42,303 nt of DNA from Clostridiales bacterium UBA6363 (GCA_002438865.1 DJRJ01000081.1:308-42610); one strand, 5' to 3'; counted from the stretch's first letter, positions 34,022 to 42,303 are shown. Program-made: numbers and translations. Notes: generated by a model from the sequence alone, not told the origin.

Positions 34022-34045
34022 TAACACTGTACGGAGGTACTTTTT

Positions 34046-34930
34046 ATGTCAGCGGAATTAATCACACGAATCACATCAATAATTATGTCGGCAATTTCAA
34101 TGATGGCAAGTCTTGTCGGCATTGGGACGCGCCCGTCAACCGAGGTCGTTCAGGGCTTTGACGAAAAGCCCCTAAACACCGTTCGCATTATGTCGTTTAA
34201 CGTGCGCTGCACAAATGTAGGCTTGCGCTCGTGGCGTATGCGTGCACCCGATGTGTGCACAACAATAAGAAACGGTATGCCCGATTCGTTCGGCGTGCAG
34301 GAAGCCACCGACAATTGGATGGAGTATTTAGACGAAAATCTTACGGAATACGGCCACGTCGGAATCGGCCGCGACGACGGCTCGGGCGAGCACTCTGCCG
34401 TGTTTTATCTTAAAGACAAATATGATGTTGTTGACAGCGGCACATTTTGGCTTTCGCCCACACCCGAGGTTTCGTCAAAGGGGTGGGACGCCGCTTTCAG
34501 GCGCGTTTGCACATACGCCGTTTTAAAGAACAAAGAAAGCGGTCTTACCTATGTTCACATCAACTCGCATTTTGACCACATCGGCGTAAGCGCCCGCGCA
34601 AACAGCGTTGACCTTATTCTTAAAAAAGCCGAAGAGTTCGGCGATTTGCCCGTTGTTTTCACCGCGGATATGAACGTAACGCAAGGCTCTGAGGACTATG
34701 TTCACATAACCTCGGGCGTTCTGCGCGACGCAAAATTCGACGCGCCCGACACCATGGATAACCGCACGTTCCACAACTCAAAAAGCGAAGCCGTTGAAAA
34801 CAGAATTATTGACTATGTTCTTATAAATCCGCACTTCAACGCAAAGGTATACAGAGTTGTTACGGAGCAAATAGACGGCAATCCCCCGTCGGACCATCAC
34901 CCGATTTATGCCGACCTTGAAATGGTTTAA
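34046..34930 (+). CDS. Endonuclease/exonuclease/phosphatase (EEP) family protein
   Basis: 294 residues behind GGAGGT. EEP landmarks appear in order: RIMSFNVRC, SFGVQEAT (metal Glu), HINSHFDHIG, VVFTADMNVT and PPSDHHPIYADLEM (catalytic His). The N-terminal hydrophobic stretch (about residues 8-26) may be a signal or anchor. EEP enzymes cut phosphodiesters in DNA, sphingolipids or inositol phosphates; sequence alone does not choose. Last of the three-gene operon, followed by a strong terminator. Confidence 0.9.
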   Translation: MSAELITRITSIIMSAISMMASLVGIGTRPSTEVVQGFDEKPLNTVRIMSFNVRCTNVGLRSWRMRAPDVCTTIRNGMPDSFGVQEATDNWMEYLDENLTEYGHVGIGRDDGSGEHSAVFYLKDKYDVVDSGTFWLSPTPEVSSKGWDAAFRRVCTYAVLKNKESGLTYVHINSHFDHIGVSARANSVDLILKKAEEFGDLPVVFTADMNVTQGSEDYVHITSGVLRDAKFDAPDTMDNRTFHNSKSEAVENRIIDYVLINPHFNAKVYRVVTEQIDGNPPSDHHPIYADLEMV

Positions 34931-34944
34931 TAAACTGCAAATTA

Positions 34945-34980
34945 ACCGCCGCAGGCTTACCTGCGGCGGTCTTTCGTTTT
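34945..34980 (+). terminator. Terminator after the EEP gene
   Basis: Perfect 11-base-pair ACCGCCGCAGG stem, four-base loop, then TCTTTCG and a T run. Confidence 0.92.
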
Positions 34981-35087
34981 TTTCAATTTTGTTTTGGGTG
35001 TTTTGACAATAAGATTAATTCATAGCAAAAGCAATTAAAATTATCATATTTTACGTTTTTGCGGTCCGGACTTTTTTTCATCCGTTT

Positions 35088-35822
35088 TTATCTTTTGCGA
35101 TACATTTCTTCATAGTACGCCGACGCTTCGCGCACCGTGCCGTCAAACATAATTTTGCCGTTTTTCATTACGATGCCGCGCTTACAAAATTCTTCGGCAA
35201 CGCTCGTTTGGTGCGTAACAAAAAGAAGCGTAACGTTTTCTTTTTCCATAATTTCGTTTATCTTCGTTTTGCACTTATTTTTAAAGGCGGCATCGCCGAC
35301 GCTTAAAGCCTCGTCAACAATAAGAATTTCGGGCTTTATGTTTACGTTTATCGCAAAACCGAGACGCGCTTTCATACCGCTTGAATATGTTCTTACGGGC
35401 TGGTCGATATAGTCCTGAAGCTCGGCAAATTCGATTATTGTGTTTTCAAGCTCTTTAATTTCTTCGTCTTTAAGCCCCAAAATGTGACCTTTAAGATAGA
35501 TATTTTCGCGCCCTGTGAACTCCATATCAAATCCGCTTGTAAGCTCCAAAAGCGCGCTTACTCTGCCGTTTACCGTGACCTTTCCGCTTGTGGGGAAGGC
35601 AACGCCCGTTATCATTTTAAGCACGGTTGATTTGCCCGCGCCGTTTTTTCCGAAAAGCGCAACCGACTCGCCGCGTTCTATTTTAAACGAAACGCCGTCA
35701 ACCGCTTTTTTAAGCTTGTGCGGCACTTTTTTCACAAATATGCCCGCAAGCCTTGCCCTTGTGCTTGAATAAAGCTTATAAATTTTGCTTACATTATCAA
35801 AGCTTATAACAACATCACTCAT
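35088..35822 (-). CDS. Polysaccharide/teichoic acid export ABC transporter ATPase (TagH/Wzt-like)
   Basis: 244 residues, cytoplasmic ATPase of a polymer exporter. Walker A GKNGAGKST, signature YSSGMKARLGFA and Walker B ILIVDEALSVGD are clear; the last is typical of the Wzt/TagH branch. It ends soon after the ATPase core, without the C-terminal substrate-recognition domain some Wzt proteins have. It follows its permease by 12 bases and is last in the operon. Confidence 0.92.
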   Translation of the reverse strand: MSDVVISFDNVSKIYKLYSSTRARLAGIFVKKVPHKLKKAVDGVSFKIERGESVALFGKNGAGKSTVLKMITGVAFPTSGKVTVNGRVSALLELTSGFDMEFTGRENIYLKGHILGLKDEEIKELENTIIEFAELQDYIDQPVRTYSSGMKARLGFAINVNIKPEILIVDEALSVGDAAFKNKCKTKINEIMEKENVTLLFVTHQTSVAEEFCKRGIVMKNGKIMFDGTVREASAYYEEMYRKR

Positions 35823-35834
35823 TGCGGCACCTCT

Positions 35835-36665
35835 TTAAAGAACGTCGGGAATTTCTTTGCGAAGCTTTTTGTAAGCCCAAAGCGAAAGAAATACAAGTAT
35901 TGCATAAAAGATTAAATAATAGCTGAGCCTTTTCCCTTGGTCATAAAACCAAATTTCGTTTACAAAGCAGTTTCTGAATCCGTTGCAAATGAATGTTACG
36001 GGGTTGAGCATCAAAAAGCGCCTTAACATGGGCTTGTCGCTTACGTTATCAACGTTCCAGATAACGCCCGAAAGCCAAAATACGGCTGTAACAAAAGCTT
36101 TTACAAGGTTTGAAAAGTCTTTACTAATTGCGCTTATAAGACCTGCGAAAAGCGCCCACGCGTTAGAGAGCATAAACATCAGGAATATGTAAACGGGAAG
36201 CTGCAGTAAATATACCGTGGGCTTGTAGCCCGAAAGCCAAAATACGATTATCGCAACGAGCGTAAGTATTACGTTTACAAAAAGCTTTGAAAGGTTTGTA
36301 AACGTCGGTATAGTCATTACTGGGTAGCGCATTTTTGTGACAAGGTAGCTGTAGCGCCTTATGCAGTCCGCGCCGCCGGTGAGGGTTTCACTTATATAAA
36401 ACCACGGAACCATTCCCGCGATAAGCCAAAGAATGTAGGGTACGCCGCCTACGTTGCCGCCCTTTCTCAAGCCGATTTCAATTGCGAACCAATAAACGAA
36501 TATTGTAACTATCGGCTTTATGACAGCCCACGCCCAGCCGAGCGCCGCGCCGGTATATGTTTTTTTGAGGTCAGCAACCGCAAGCTTTGCCACCTGCGGA
36601 ATATTGTCTTTGTGCTCTTTAAGATTAAGGGCTAAAAGCTTGAAATAGCTTAAAATAACTTTCAT
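35835..36665 (-). CDS. Polysaccharide/teichoic acid export ABC permease (TagG/Wzm-like)
   Basis: 276 residues, ABC-2 type membrane protein with six membrane helices. LKKTYTGAALGWAWAVIKPI near the N-terminus is the amphipathic entry region of Wzm/TagG proteins, and MLNPVTFICNGFRNCF lies near the last helices. It flips undecaprenyl-linked wall polymer with the ATPase downstream. Its start overlaps the stop of the upstream glycerophosphotransferase by four bases. Confidence 0.92.
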   Translation of the reverse strand: MKVILSYFKLLALNLKEHKDNIPQVAKLAVADLKKTYTGAALGWAWAVIKPIVTIFVYWFAIEIGLRKGGNVGGVPYILWLIAGMVPWFYISETLTGGADCIRRYSYLVTKMRYPVMTIPTFTNLSKLFVNVILTLVAIIVFWLSGYKPTVYLLQLPVYIFLMFMLSNAWALFAGLISAISKDFSNLVKAFVTAVFWLSGVIWNVDNVSDKPMLRRFLMLNPVTFICNGFRNCFVNEIWFYDQGKRLSYYLIFYAILVFLSLWAYKKLRKEIPDVL

Positions 36666-37780
36666 TTAAGGCTCTCCCGTATTTTATTTGCAATTCTTTT
36701 TGTATTGCATGTGTCCGCAGTTTCAACCGTCCTGTTTAAAAAGCTCCCCAAGGCTTCAAAATCATAATTGCCGCCGTCAATAACCGCATAAATATCTTTA
36801 AAGCTTTTTGACGAAATCGAAGGATATTCTTTCAGAGGGTCAATAAAAAGCCCGCGCTCTTTTTTATAGCCGTCTATGTCATATGTATAAAAGAACAGCG
36901 GCTTTTTTGTAAGCGCCGCTTCGCAAGCCGAGGCGGAATAGTCGGTTATTATGTAATCGGCAAGCGGAAAAATGTTGAAAAGAGAGCTTTCAATATTCAC
37001 CGCGTTTTCGGGCAGGCTGTGCTTTTTGTCAACGTCGTGGATTTTTATGCACAGATTATATTTTGAAAAATCCACCGTGTCAAGAATTTCATCTATAAAA
37101 AATCCGCCGTCCGCCCTGAAGGTCGGTGCATAAAGAATGTTCTTTTTGCCGTTTGAAAGCACGGGATATTTCTCTTTAATTTCTTCAACCCGAAGCTTTT
37201 TTTCGCTGCCGCCGTCAAGAATGTAGTCTATGCGCGGCATACCGATTATTTCGATATTTTCTTTTTTGCAGCCGAAGGCTTTTTCATAAAGCTCTGCGGC
37301 GCAATGCGAGGCGGCACAAACCGTATCGTAATTTTTGTGCATACAAAGAAGCTCTGCGGTCTTTTTGTCATGACCGCCCTCTTTGCCGAGCGACATAAGC
37401 CCAAATTCTTTAAGCCCGCCCAGCGCGTGCCATATCTGCATAACGTGAAAATTTTTTCGGTGCTTCAAAACAGACACGGCAACGTTATATGTATCAATAA
37501 CGCAATATTGCGCACTTGAAAGCAAAACCATACTTTTTAAAGTATAAACCGCTGTTTTTAAAACGGACACGTCTTTACTGCTTAAAAGCTCGCAAAGCGT
37601 TACGACCTCGTATTCGGGAAGAGTTTCTTTAAGCTCGCGCGACAAAAGCAAAAAATCAATCGGCAAAGAGTCGCTTTCGCGCGAAAGCATAACTATTCGT
37701 TTTTTTTGCGGTAAAAGTTTAAGGAAAAAATATATAAACCTTAAACCGAAAATTCCGAGTTTTATAACAAGAGTTTTCAT
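36662..37780 (-). CDS. CDP-glycerol glycerophosphotransferase family protein (TagB/TagF-like)
   Basis: 372 residues. Features of the family: MQIWHALGGLKEFG (catalytic His region), NILYAPTFRADG, IKIHDVDKKHSL and DYIITDYSASACEAALTKKP (second catalytic His/Asp/Ser region). It transfers glycerol phosphate from CDP-glycerol onto a lipid-linked primer or chain at the inner membrane face. At this length it lacks the large N-terminal part of TagF, so it may be a primase (TagB) type. It lies directly upstream of the exporter permease, 31 bases after alr. Confidence 0.9.
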   Translation of the reverse strand: MKTLVIKLGIFGLRFIYFFLKLLPQKKRIVMLSRESDSLPIDFLLLSRELKETLPEYEVVTLCELLSSKDVSVLKTAVYTLKSMVLLSSAQYCVIDTYNVAVSVLKHRKNFHVMQIWHALGGLKEFGLMSLGKEGGHDKKTAELLCMHKNYDTVCAASHCAAELYEKAFGCKKENIEIIGMPRIDYILDGGSEKKLRVEEIKEKYPVLSNGKKNILYAPTFRADGGFFIDEILDTVDFSKYNLCIKIHDVDKKHSLPENAVNIESSLFNIFPLADYIITDYSASACEAALTKKPLFFYTYDIDGYKKERGLFIDPLKEYPSISSKSFKDIYAVIDGGNYDFEALGSFLNRTVETADTCNTKRIANKIRESLK

Positions 37781-37811
37781 TAAACGGCGTCACAACCTTA
37801 GCTTTTTTCTG

Positions 37812-38966
37812 TTATTTTGCAGTTTCGCGCCTGCAATGAATAATTGCAACCCTTTTTTGGAACTGACAAACAACCTCGTAATTAATTGTACCCGTAAGCT
37901 CGGCAATCTCTTCGGGGGTGATTGTGTTTTCGCCGTCTTTACCCAAAAGCGTTACTTCGTCGCCGACCTTTGCGTTTTTAAGCCCGGTTACGTCAACCAT
38001 AAGCTGGTCCATGCAGACCCTTCCTATAATCGGTGCGAAATCGCCGTTTATAAGCACCCTGCCCTTATTTGAAAGGGCGCGCTGATAACCGTCGGCATAG
38101 CCGATGCAAACCGTTGCGATGCGCGTTTTTTCTTTTGTGAAATATGTGTGGCCGTAGCTGACGCCCGTGCCCGCGGGCACATCTTTTATGTGGATAATGT
38201 GACTTACTATTCGCATGGCGGGTTTAATATCCACACTTCCGTCGTCAACCCATTTTTCGGGATAAAGCCCATACATAATAATGCCGAGCCTTACCATATC
38301 AAACTGTTCGCACCCCGTAAGAAGCCCCGCGCTGTTGCAGATGTGCTTTATCGGAATGTGAACGCCGCCGTCTTCGAGCCTTTTTGAAAAATCGCTAAAA
38401 AGCTTTAACTGCGCGTTTGTAGCCGACCTGTCTTTTGAATCGGCACAGGCAAAGTGGCTGAAAAGCCCTTCGACATTAACATTCGGCAGACGGCTGATTT
38501 TTTTAACGGTTTCAACGCTTTCTTCGTCGCACGAAAAGCCGATTCGCGACATACCCGTGTCAAGCGCGATGTGCACAAGCGCGGTTTTGTTGAGCTTTTG
38601 TGCGGCGTTTGAAATAGCCAGCGCATCCTGATAATTAAAAACGGTCTGCGTAATATCATTTTCAATAAGGGTTTCGTACTGATACGGCGAAGTGTAAGAA
38701 AGAATAAGAATCGGCTTTTTTACGCCCGCTTCGCGCAGTTCAAGCGCTTCGCCGAGCTCTGCAATGCCGAAATAATCAACCGAATCCTGAATATCAGCCG
38801 CAACGCCAACGGCGCCGTGACCGTATGCGTCCGCCTTGACAATGGCAAGCACCGAAACGCCGTCGTTGATTTTCTTTTTAAGCTCTTTAATGTTGTGCTC
38901 GATGGCGTTAAGGTCAATTTCGGCATAGGTGCGGTAATATTCGATAGGTTTTATATCAAAAGACAT
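37812..38966 (-). CDS. alr: Alanine racemase
   Basis: 384 residues. It makes D-alanine for peptidoglycan and for teichoic acid alanylation. PLP lysine K44 lies in AIVKADAYGHGA; the second catalytic residue, Tyr, is in GVSYGHTYF; GMSRIGF, CIGYADGYQRAL and GRVCMDQLMVDVT are other landmarks. AGAGGGATATT precedes ATG 38966. It is the first gene of the minus-strand wall operon and divergent from the M23 peptidase gene. Confidence 0.96.
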   Translation of the reverse strand: MSFDIKPIEYYRTYAEIDLNAIEHNIKELKKKINDGVSVLAIVKADAYGHGAVGVAADIQDSVDYFGIAELGEALELREAGVKKPILILSYTSPYQYETLIENDITQTVFNYQDALAISNAAQKLNKTALVHIALDTGMSRIGFSCDEESVETVKKISRLPNVNVEGLFSHFACADSKDRSATNAQLKLFSDFSKRLEDGGVHIPIKHICNSAGLLTGCEQFDMVRLGIIMYGLYPEKWVDDGSVDIKPAMRIVSHIIHIKDVPAGTGVSYGHTYFTKEKTRIATVCIGYADGYQRALSNKGRVLINGDFAPIIGRVCMDQLMVDVTGLKNAKVGDEVTLLGKDGENTITPEEIAELTGTINYEVVCQFQKRVAIIHCRRETAK

Positions 38967-38998
38967 AATATCCCTCTGCTACATAAAAATTCACAATA

Positions 38999-39027
38999 AT
39001 AATACCACATAATGCCAAAATATACAA
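38999..39027 (-). promoter_or_regulatory. Possible promoter of the alr-tag operon
   Basis: On the minus strand, TTGTAT (39027-39022), 17 bases and TATTAT (39004-38999), about 35 bases before alr. Confidence 0.5.
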
Positions 39028-39065
39028 TACCCATAATTGTTTACAATTTATCGCAATCTTTCCAC

Positions 39066-39094
39066 TTGTTATAATCTTTAATTTGTGATAAAAT
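39066..39094 (+). promoter_or_regulatory. Possible promoter of the M23-rlmH operon
   Basis: TTGTTA (39066-39071), 17 bases and TAAAAT (39089-39094), ahead of the M23 gene start at 39123. Confidence 0.55.
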
Positions 39095-39122
39095 AACGGT
39101 ATCTTTTAAAAGGTGACCTGTT

Positions 39123-40475
39123 ATGGCTGTATTTAAATTTCTTTATCAATATATTTCAGACCTGGGGCTTTTTGTTTTCGGCATTTTTAAAAGCCTTTTT
39201 TTGCGTATTGCCGCAATGTTTAAAAGGCTGTTTCGCCGCAGTGAAAAAACCAAAGCCCGCACTAAAAAAGCCGTTATAAAAATATGCGCCGCAGTGCTTA
39301 TTGTTTCGGTTATCACGTCGGCTGTTTTTCTGATATTTGCCGACAGCAAAAAAGTCCCCGCAATATCCGTCACGCTTGACGGCGAAAGCGTCGGAATACT
39401 CGACTCTTTTTCGGACCTTGAAAACACAAAAACTCTTGTTTTCAACGAAACGGGCGGCACGCAGTCGCTTGATATTTCTTATTCCGACATTAAAACCGAC
39501 GCCTGCAACATCGAAAGCAGTGAGGCGCTGTTTGAAAGAATTATGGCGCGCGCATTTCCCGAATATGAGCGCGTTTGCGAAATAAGCATCGGCTCTTCAC
39601 CGTTTTGCCGCGTTGCCGATGTTTCGGCGGCAAAAGCCGTTATTCAGGAGTATATGGACAAGCAAAAAGCCGCTTATCCTAACGCTTCGGTTACATTTTC
39701 AAACGAAGTAACCTTTAACTATGTTTACAAAAAAACAGGGACGGACGACATTTGGAGCACCGACAGACTGCGCCTTATGCTAAACACGCTTGAGCCTTTA
39801 AGCGCGCGGCACGTTGAGTGTGAAAAAACGCTTTCCGCACTCGATTATGACACAGTTGAGATTGAAACAAACACACTTTTTATCGGCGACTCACGCGTGC
39901 GCCGCGAGGGTAAAGACGGCCAGGAATTTGTTATTGACATTGTTACCTACAACGGAGACAAAAAGGTGCTTTCACAGCATCTTACAAGCCTTGTTGTAAC
40001 GCCGCCCGTGTCAAAGGTTATTGAGCGCGGCATGCGCGCCGAAAGCATTTCGATGGGTTCTTACACCGTAACGCAGACAAAGGGCACATTTTGCTGGCCG
40101 GTTGTCGGGCTTTATCAAATAACGTCGCAGTTCGGCTACAGAAGTCTCGGCTATCACCACGGAATTGACATTTCGGGCGCGGGCGCTTCAGGCTCGCTTG
40201 TTGTTGCGGGCGCTTCGGGCACCGTAACCGAGGCCGGGTGGAGCACGACGGGCTACGGCAACTATGTAATTATTGACCACGGCAACGGCGTTGAAACGCT
40301 TTACGGCCATATGCTTGACAACTCAATTTCGGTTTCAAAGGGCGACACCGTTTATAAAGGTCAGGCCATAGGCAGGGTCGGCGACACGGGCTATTCGTTC
40401 GGCGCGCACCTGCATTTTGAAGTCAGAATAAACGGCAACAGGGTTGACCCCGCAAGATATATAGGACTTGAATAA
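39123..40475 (+). CDS. Membrane-anchored M23 peptidase with G5-like domain
   Basis: 450 residues. A basic cytoplasmic N-terminus (to about 57) with a hydrophobic stretch is followed by a membrane helix (about 58-75) and an outer region. A G5-type domain precedes the peptidase (LFIGDSRVRREGKDGQEFVI, then a VTYNGDKKV strand). The M23 (LytM) domain at the end has zinc ligands in HHGIDISG and GAHLHFEV, with YGNYVIIDHGNGVETLYGHM between. It should cut peptide bridges in peptidoglycan. The next gene, rlmH, starts within its stop codon region (TAATG). Confidence 0.93.
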   Translation: MAVFKFLYQYISDLGLFVFGIFKSLFLRIAAMFKRLFRRSEKTKARTKKAVIKICAAVLIVSVITSAVFLIFADSKKVPAISVTLDGESVGILDSFSDLENTKTLVFNETGGTQSLDISYSDIKTDACNIESSEALFERIMARAFPEYERVCEISIGSSPFCRVADVSAAKAVIQEYMDKQKAAYPNASVTFSNEVTFNYVYKKTGTDDIWSTDRLRLMLNTLEPLSARHVECEKTLSALDYDTVEIETNTLFIGDSRVRREGKDGQEFVIDIVTYNGDKKVLSQHLTSLVVTPPVSKVIERGMRAESISMGSYTVTQTKGTFCWPVVGLYQITSQFGYRSLGYHHGIDISGAGASGSLVVAGASGTVTEAGWSTTGYGNYVIIDHGNGVETLYGHMLDNSISVSKGDTVYKGQAIGRVGDTGYSFGAHLHFEVRINGNRVDPARYIGLE

Positions 40476-40954
40476 TGAACATAACCGTTATCGCCTTGGG
40501 AAAACTTAAAGAGGATTATTTAAAAAACGCCGTAAGCGAATATTCAAAACGAATATCCGCTTACGGAAAGCTTAATATTATTGAGCTTTTGCCGGCGCGC
40601 CTTTCGCAAGCCCCCTCAAAAGCCGAAACCGAAAACGCACTTGCGCTTGAAGCGGAAGAGATTTTTAAAAAAATCCCGCAGGGTTCTTTTGTTGTTTCGC
40701 TTTGCGTTGAGGGCAAAAAAGAGTCGAGCGAGGATTTTGCGGCGGAGTTTAAAAAATGCGCGCTTTCTGGAAAAAGCAGTATTGTTTTTATTATCGGCAG
40801 CTCTTACGGGCTTGCGCCCGAAATAAAACAAAAAAGCGATTTGCGGCTTTCTTTTTCCGATATGACCTTTCCGCATCAGCTTATGCGCGTGATGCTGCTT
40901 GAACAAATATACCGCGCGTTTCAAATAAACACAAACGGTAAATATCACAAATAA
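40475..40954 (+). CDS. rlmH: 23S rRNA pseudouridine-1915 N3-methyltransferase RlmH
   Basis: 159 residues, the standard length of this SPOUT methyltransferase, which acts on the 70S ribosome at helix 69. SAM-binding knot residues are in FIIGSSYGLAPEI. The C-terminus FSDMTFPHQLMRVMLLEQIY, then RAFQINTNGKYHK, is strictly family-like. The start overlaps the M23 stop by one base (TAATG). Confidence 0.96.
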   Translation: MNITVIALGKLKEDYLKNAVSEYSKRISAYGKLNIIELLPARLSQAPSKAETENALALEAEEIFKKIPQGSFVVSLCVEGKKESSEDFAAEFKKCALSGKSSIVFIIGSSYGLAPEIKQKSDLRLSFSDMTFPHQLMRVMLLEQIYRAFQINTNGKYHK

Positions 40955-40966
40955 CGGAGCGTTTTT

Positions 40967-41140
40967 ATGAGCATTTGCGAGATGTGTGCAAACTATTGCT
41001 ACGACGAAGATTTTGAAGAATATTATTGCGACGTTGACCTTGACGAGGACGAATATATGCGCTTTCTTTCCTCCTCTGAAAAGATGTGCCCGTATTACAG
41101 AAACGGCGACGAATACGAGGTCGTTAAGCACCAAAACTGA
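40967..41140 (+). CDS. DUF6472-like small Cys-rich acidic protein
   Basis: 57 residues, start ATG 40967 with GGAG seven to ten bases upstream, 12 bases after rlmH. It begins MSICEMCANYCYDED and has YYCDVDLDEDEYMRF, then a CPYYRNGDEYEVVKHQN end. Four or five Cys with an LDEDE block and CPYxRxGDEY are what I recall for the DUF6472 family found next to rlmH in Clostridia. It may bind a metal; function unknown. It has the same right-hand codon style (GAA, GAC, TTT). Confidence 0.82.
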   Translation: MSICEMCANYCYDEDFEEYYCDVDLDEDEYMRFLSSSEKMCPYYRNGDEYEVVKHQN

Positions 41141-41186
41141 TTTTTTTAAAATGCGGCTCAACCGCTTTCGGACATTAAAATAACAG

Positions 41187-41230
41187 CCCGCAGCCTGCAA
41201 GCGTTTTGCACTTGTAAGCTGCGGGTTTTT
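41187..41230 (+). terminator. Terminator after the M23-rlmH-DUF6472 operon
   Basis: CCCGCAGC (41187-41194) pairs with GCTGCGGG (41218-41225), with partial inner pairing, then five T. Confidence 0.88.
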
Positions 41231-41252
41231 GCACCTAAGACTTCAAAACAAA

Positions 41253-41969
41253 TTACGGATAAACAGGCTCGGGGAATTTTGACATATCGAGCTTTGCGCC
41301 GCCGTAAAGACCGTCATATATATAATATTCGCCGTCGTATGTTCCTATATATCCAATGTTCTCATAAACAGGCGAATCGGCGTAATAAGCGCGCACACTG
41401 CAAACATATTTTAGTTTTCCGAGCTGTTCCCATATAAGCGAAATATTGCCTGGTACCGCCGTTCTGAGGTTTTCAATATCGCCGCTTTCAACAAGCCGGA
41501 CCGTTTCGGGCGACTGCGCTTTTTCATATTTCTTGCAAATGGTTAAAAATGCTTTGGCATATACATAGTCAACGCCCCTTGTTGTAAGCGTTATTTTGAC
41601 AGGCTTGTCGGTGCTGATGCTCGGAACAACATCCGGAGAAGTTATTCCGATTTGCCAGTTATAACCGTTAAACAGATAATTGCCCGCTTTGTCGCAATCC
41701 CAGCCGTAAATACATCCCGTTCCTTTAATTTTGTAATCGGGCAAAACAAAACCGTATCTGCCGAAAACATCATCCAACGTTGTTTGGTAATTTGAAAGTA
41801 CGGGTTCTGTGCTCAGTTTTTCGGTGCGTTTTGTAAGCGCCTTTTGGTTTTCTTTTTTGGCAACGAAGCTAACAGCCGAAACACCCGTAAAAGTGACCAC
41901 GAAAAACATAACCGCCAAAGCAACAATAATGGCAACTGCGCTGAAAAACACTTTTAATACTTTTTTCAC
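41253..41969 (-). CDS. Unrecognised membrane-anchored protein
   Basis: About 238 residues. I choose GTG 41969 (protein begins VKKVLKVFF), eight bases after GGAGG; the GTG at 41978 would sit on the ribosome site itself. A strong membrane helix covers about residues 6-30. The remaining outer domain has no recognised motif. It may be coupled to the gene fragment at 41998 just upstream. Confidence 0.75.
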   Translation of the reverse strand: MKKVLKVFFSAVAIIVALAVMFFVVTFTGVSAVSFVAKKENQKALTKRTEKLSTEPVLSNYQTTLDDVFGRYGFVLPDYKIKGTGCIYGWDCDKAGNYLFNGYNWQIGITSPDVVPSISTDKPVKITLTTRGVDYVYAKAFLTICKKYEKAQSPETVRLVESGDIENLRTAVPGNISLIWEQLGKLKYVCSVRAYYADSPVYENIGYIGTYDGEYYIYDGLYGGAKLDMSKFPEPVYP

Positions 41970-41997
41970 ATCAAGCACCTCCGTTTTTTATTTTCAA

Positions 41998-42243
41998 TCA
42001 CTGCAAGCGCGAGCGGCCTCTTGAAACAGTGTATTTGCCGTCGGCGGTTTTGCTGATTTTATATGCAATAAAAACAGGCAAATCCTTTAGCTTGAAATAG
42101 CAATAATTTTCGTCGGCATCGCCGAAAAAGCTTTTAAGCTCTTCGGAAAAATCAATTTCTTCAAGATTTCTCACGGCAGAAATAAGCAATCGCAGTGACT
42201 GCTCGTCCTCAAGCTTTTCGCTATTGTCATAAAACCTGAGCCA
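41998..42243 (-). CDS. Partial or frameshifted small protein at the window end
   Basis: The frame is open on the minus strand from an in-frame TAA near 42244-42246 down to its stop at 41998, with no ATG. A second frame (about 42170-42302) is open toward the window edge and reads PEDAENKVFRACRFNP. The two frames could be one gene joined by a frameshift near 42245. The C-terminal part (DENYCYFKLKDLPVFIAYKI) is protein-like. Family unknown. Confidence 0.4.
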   Translation of the reverse strand, partial: WLRFYDNSEKLEDEQSLRLLISAVRNLEEIDFSEELKSFFGDADENYCYFKLKDLPVFIAYKISKTADGKYTVSRGRSRLQ

Positions 42244-42303
42244 TTAGGCATAAGGGGGTTGAACCGACACGCCCTAAAAACTTTATTTTCCGCATCCTCG
42301 GGC

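Noticed and set aside
34931..35087. Hidden gene or riboswitch between the EEP gene and the ABC ATPase gene
   Set aside because: Only the terminator and AT-rich sequence are visible; the two genes converge here.
1..42303. Prophage, integrase or IS element
   Set aside because: No transposase, integrase, capsid or terminase-like sequence or flanking direct repeats were seen.

Overview
The window looks like chromosome from an anaerobic, low-to-mid GC Gram-positive of class Clostridia, probably gut-associated. Supporting signs are the ylm/divIVA/ileS division cluster, a T-box leader, a eukaryote-like (type 2) IleS, LCP and teichoic-acid-type wall genes, strong AGGAGG ribosome sites and sigma-A promoters. 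There are no rRNA genes, phage modules, IS elements or CRISPR arrays. Species cannot be named.

Layout. At 1-22 is the 5' end of a tRNA, probably Pro. At 110-1159 (-) is a YkvI-type membrane protein. At 1.34-5.17 kb is an AT-rich run of seven unrecognised proteins, each with an N-terminal membrane anchor; the first is split by a frameshift. A PfkB sugar kinase follows. At 6.4-14.7 kb is a wall/division/translation block: LCP ligase with a Ser-rich tail, HlyD-like protein, YggS, SepF, YlmH, DivIVA, then a T-box leader and ileS. A small zinc-ribbon gene follows. At 15.0-20.1 kb (-) is a tight five-gene cytoplasmic operon: zinc-less MDR dehydrogenase, TIM-barrel isomerase, GH57-like enzyme, radical SAM/SPASM-like protein and PhnP-like MBL hydrolase. 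I know no described pathway with this combination. prfA (-) follows, behind a roughly 250-nt leader packed with hairpins. At 21.75-25.7 kb are an NlpC/P60 wall hydrolase, a membrane protein and ung. At 25.8-31.4 kb are two tandem P-type cation ATPases, the second behind a yybP-ykoY (Mn2+) riboswitch.

From 31.6 kb: a zinc-ribbon membrane protein, a MelB-like transporter and an EEP-family phosphatase/nuclease; then (-) alr with a TagF/TagG/TagH-like set for a wall polymer; then (+) an M23/G5 peptidase, rlmH and a 57-residue DUF6472-like gene. Two poorly understood (-) genes end the window, the last partial.

Codon choice differs clearly between the two sides of about 27.6-28.7 kb. The left uses mixed GAG/GAA, GTA/GTG, ATA and CGT/AGA. 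The right strongly prefers GAA, GTT, CTT, GCC, GGC and CGC. Both sides carry housekeeping genes, so this may be a chimeric contig or a recombination joint rather than ordinary gene transfer. Gene order across this joint should be treated with caution.
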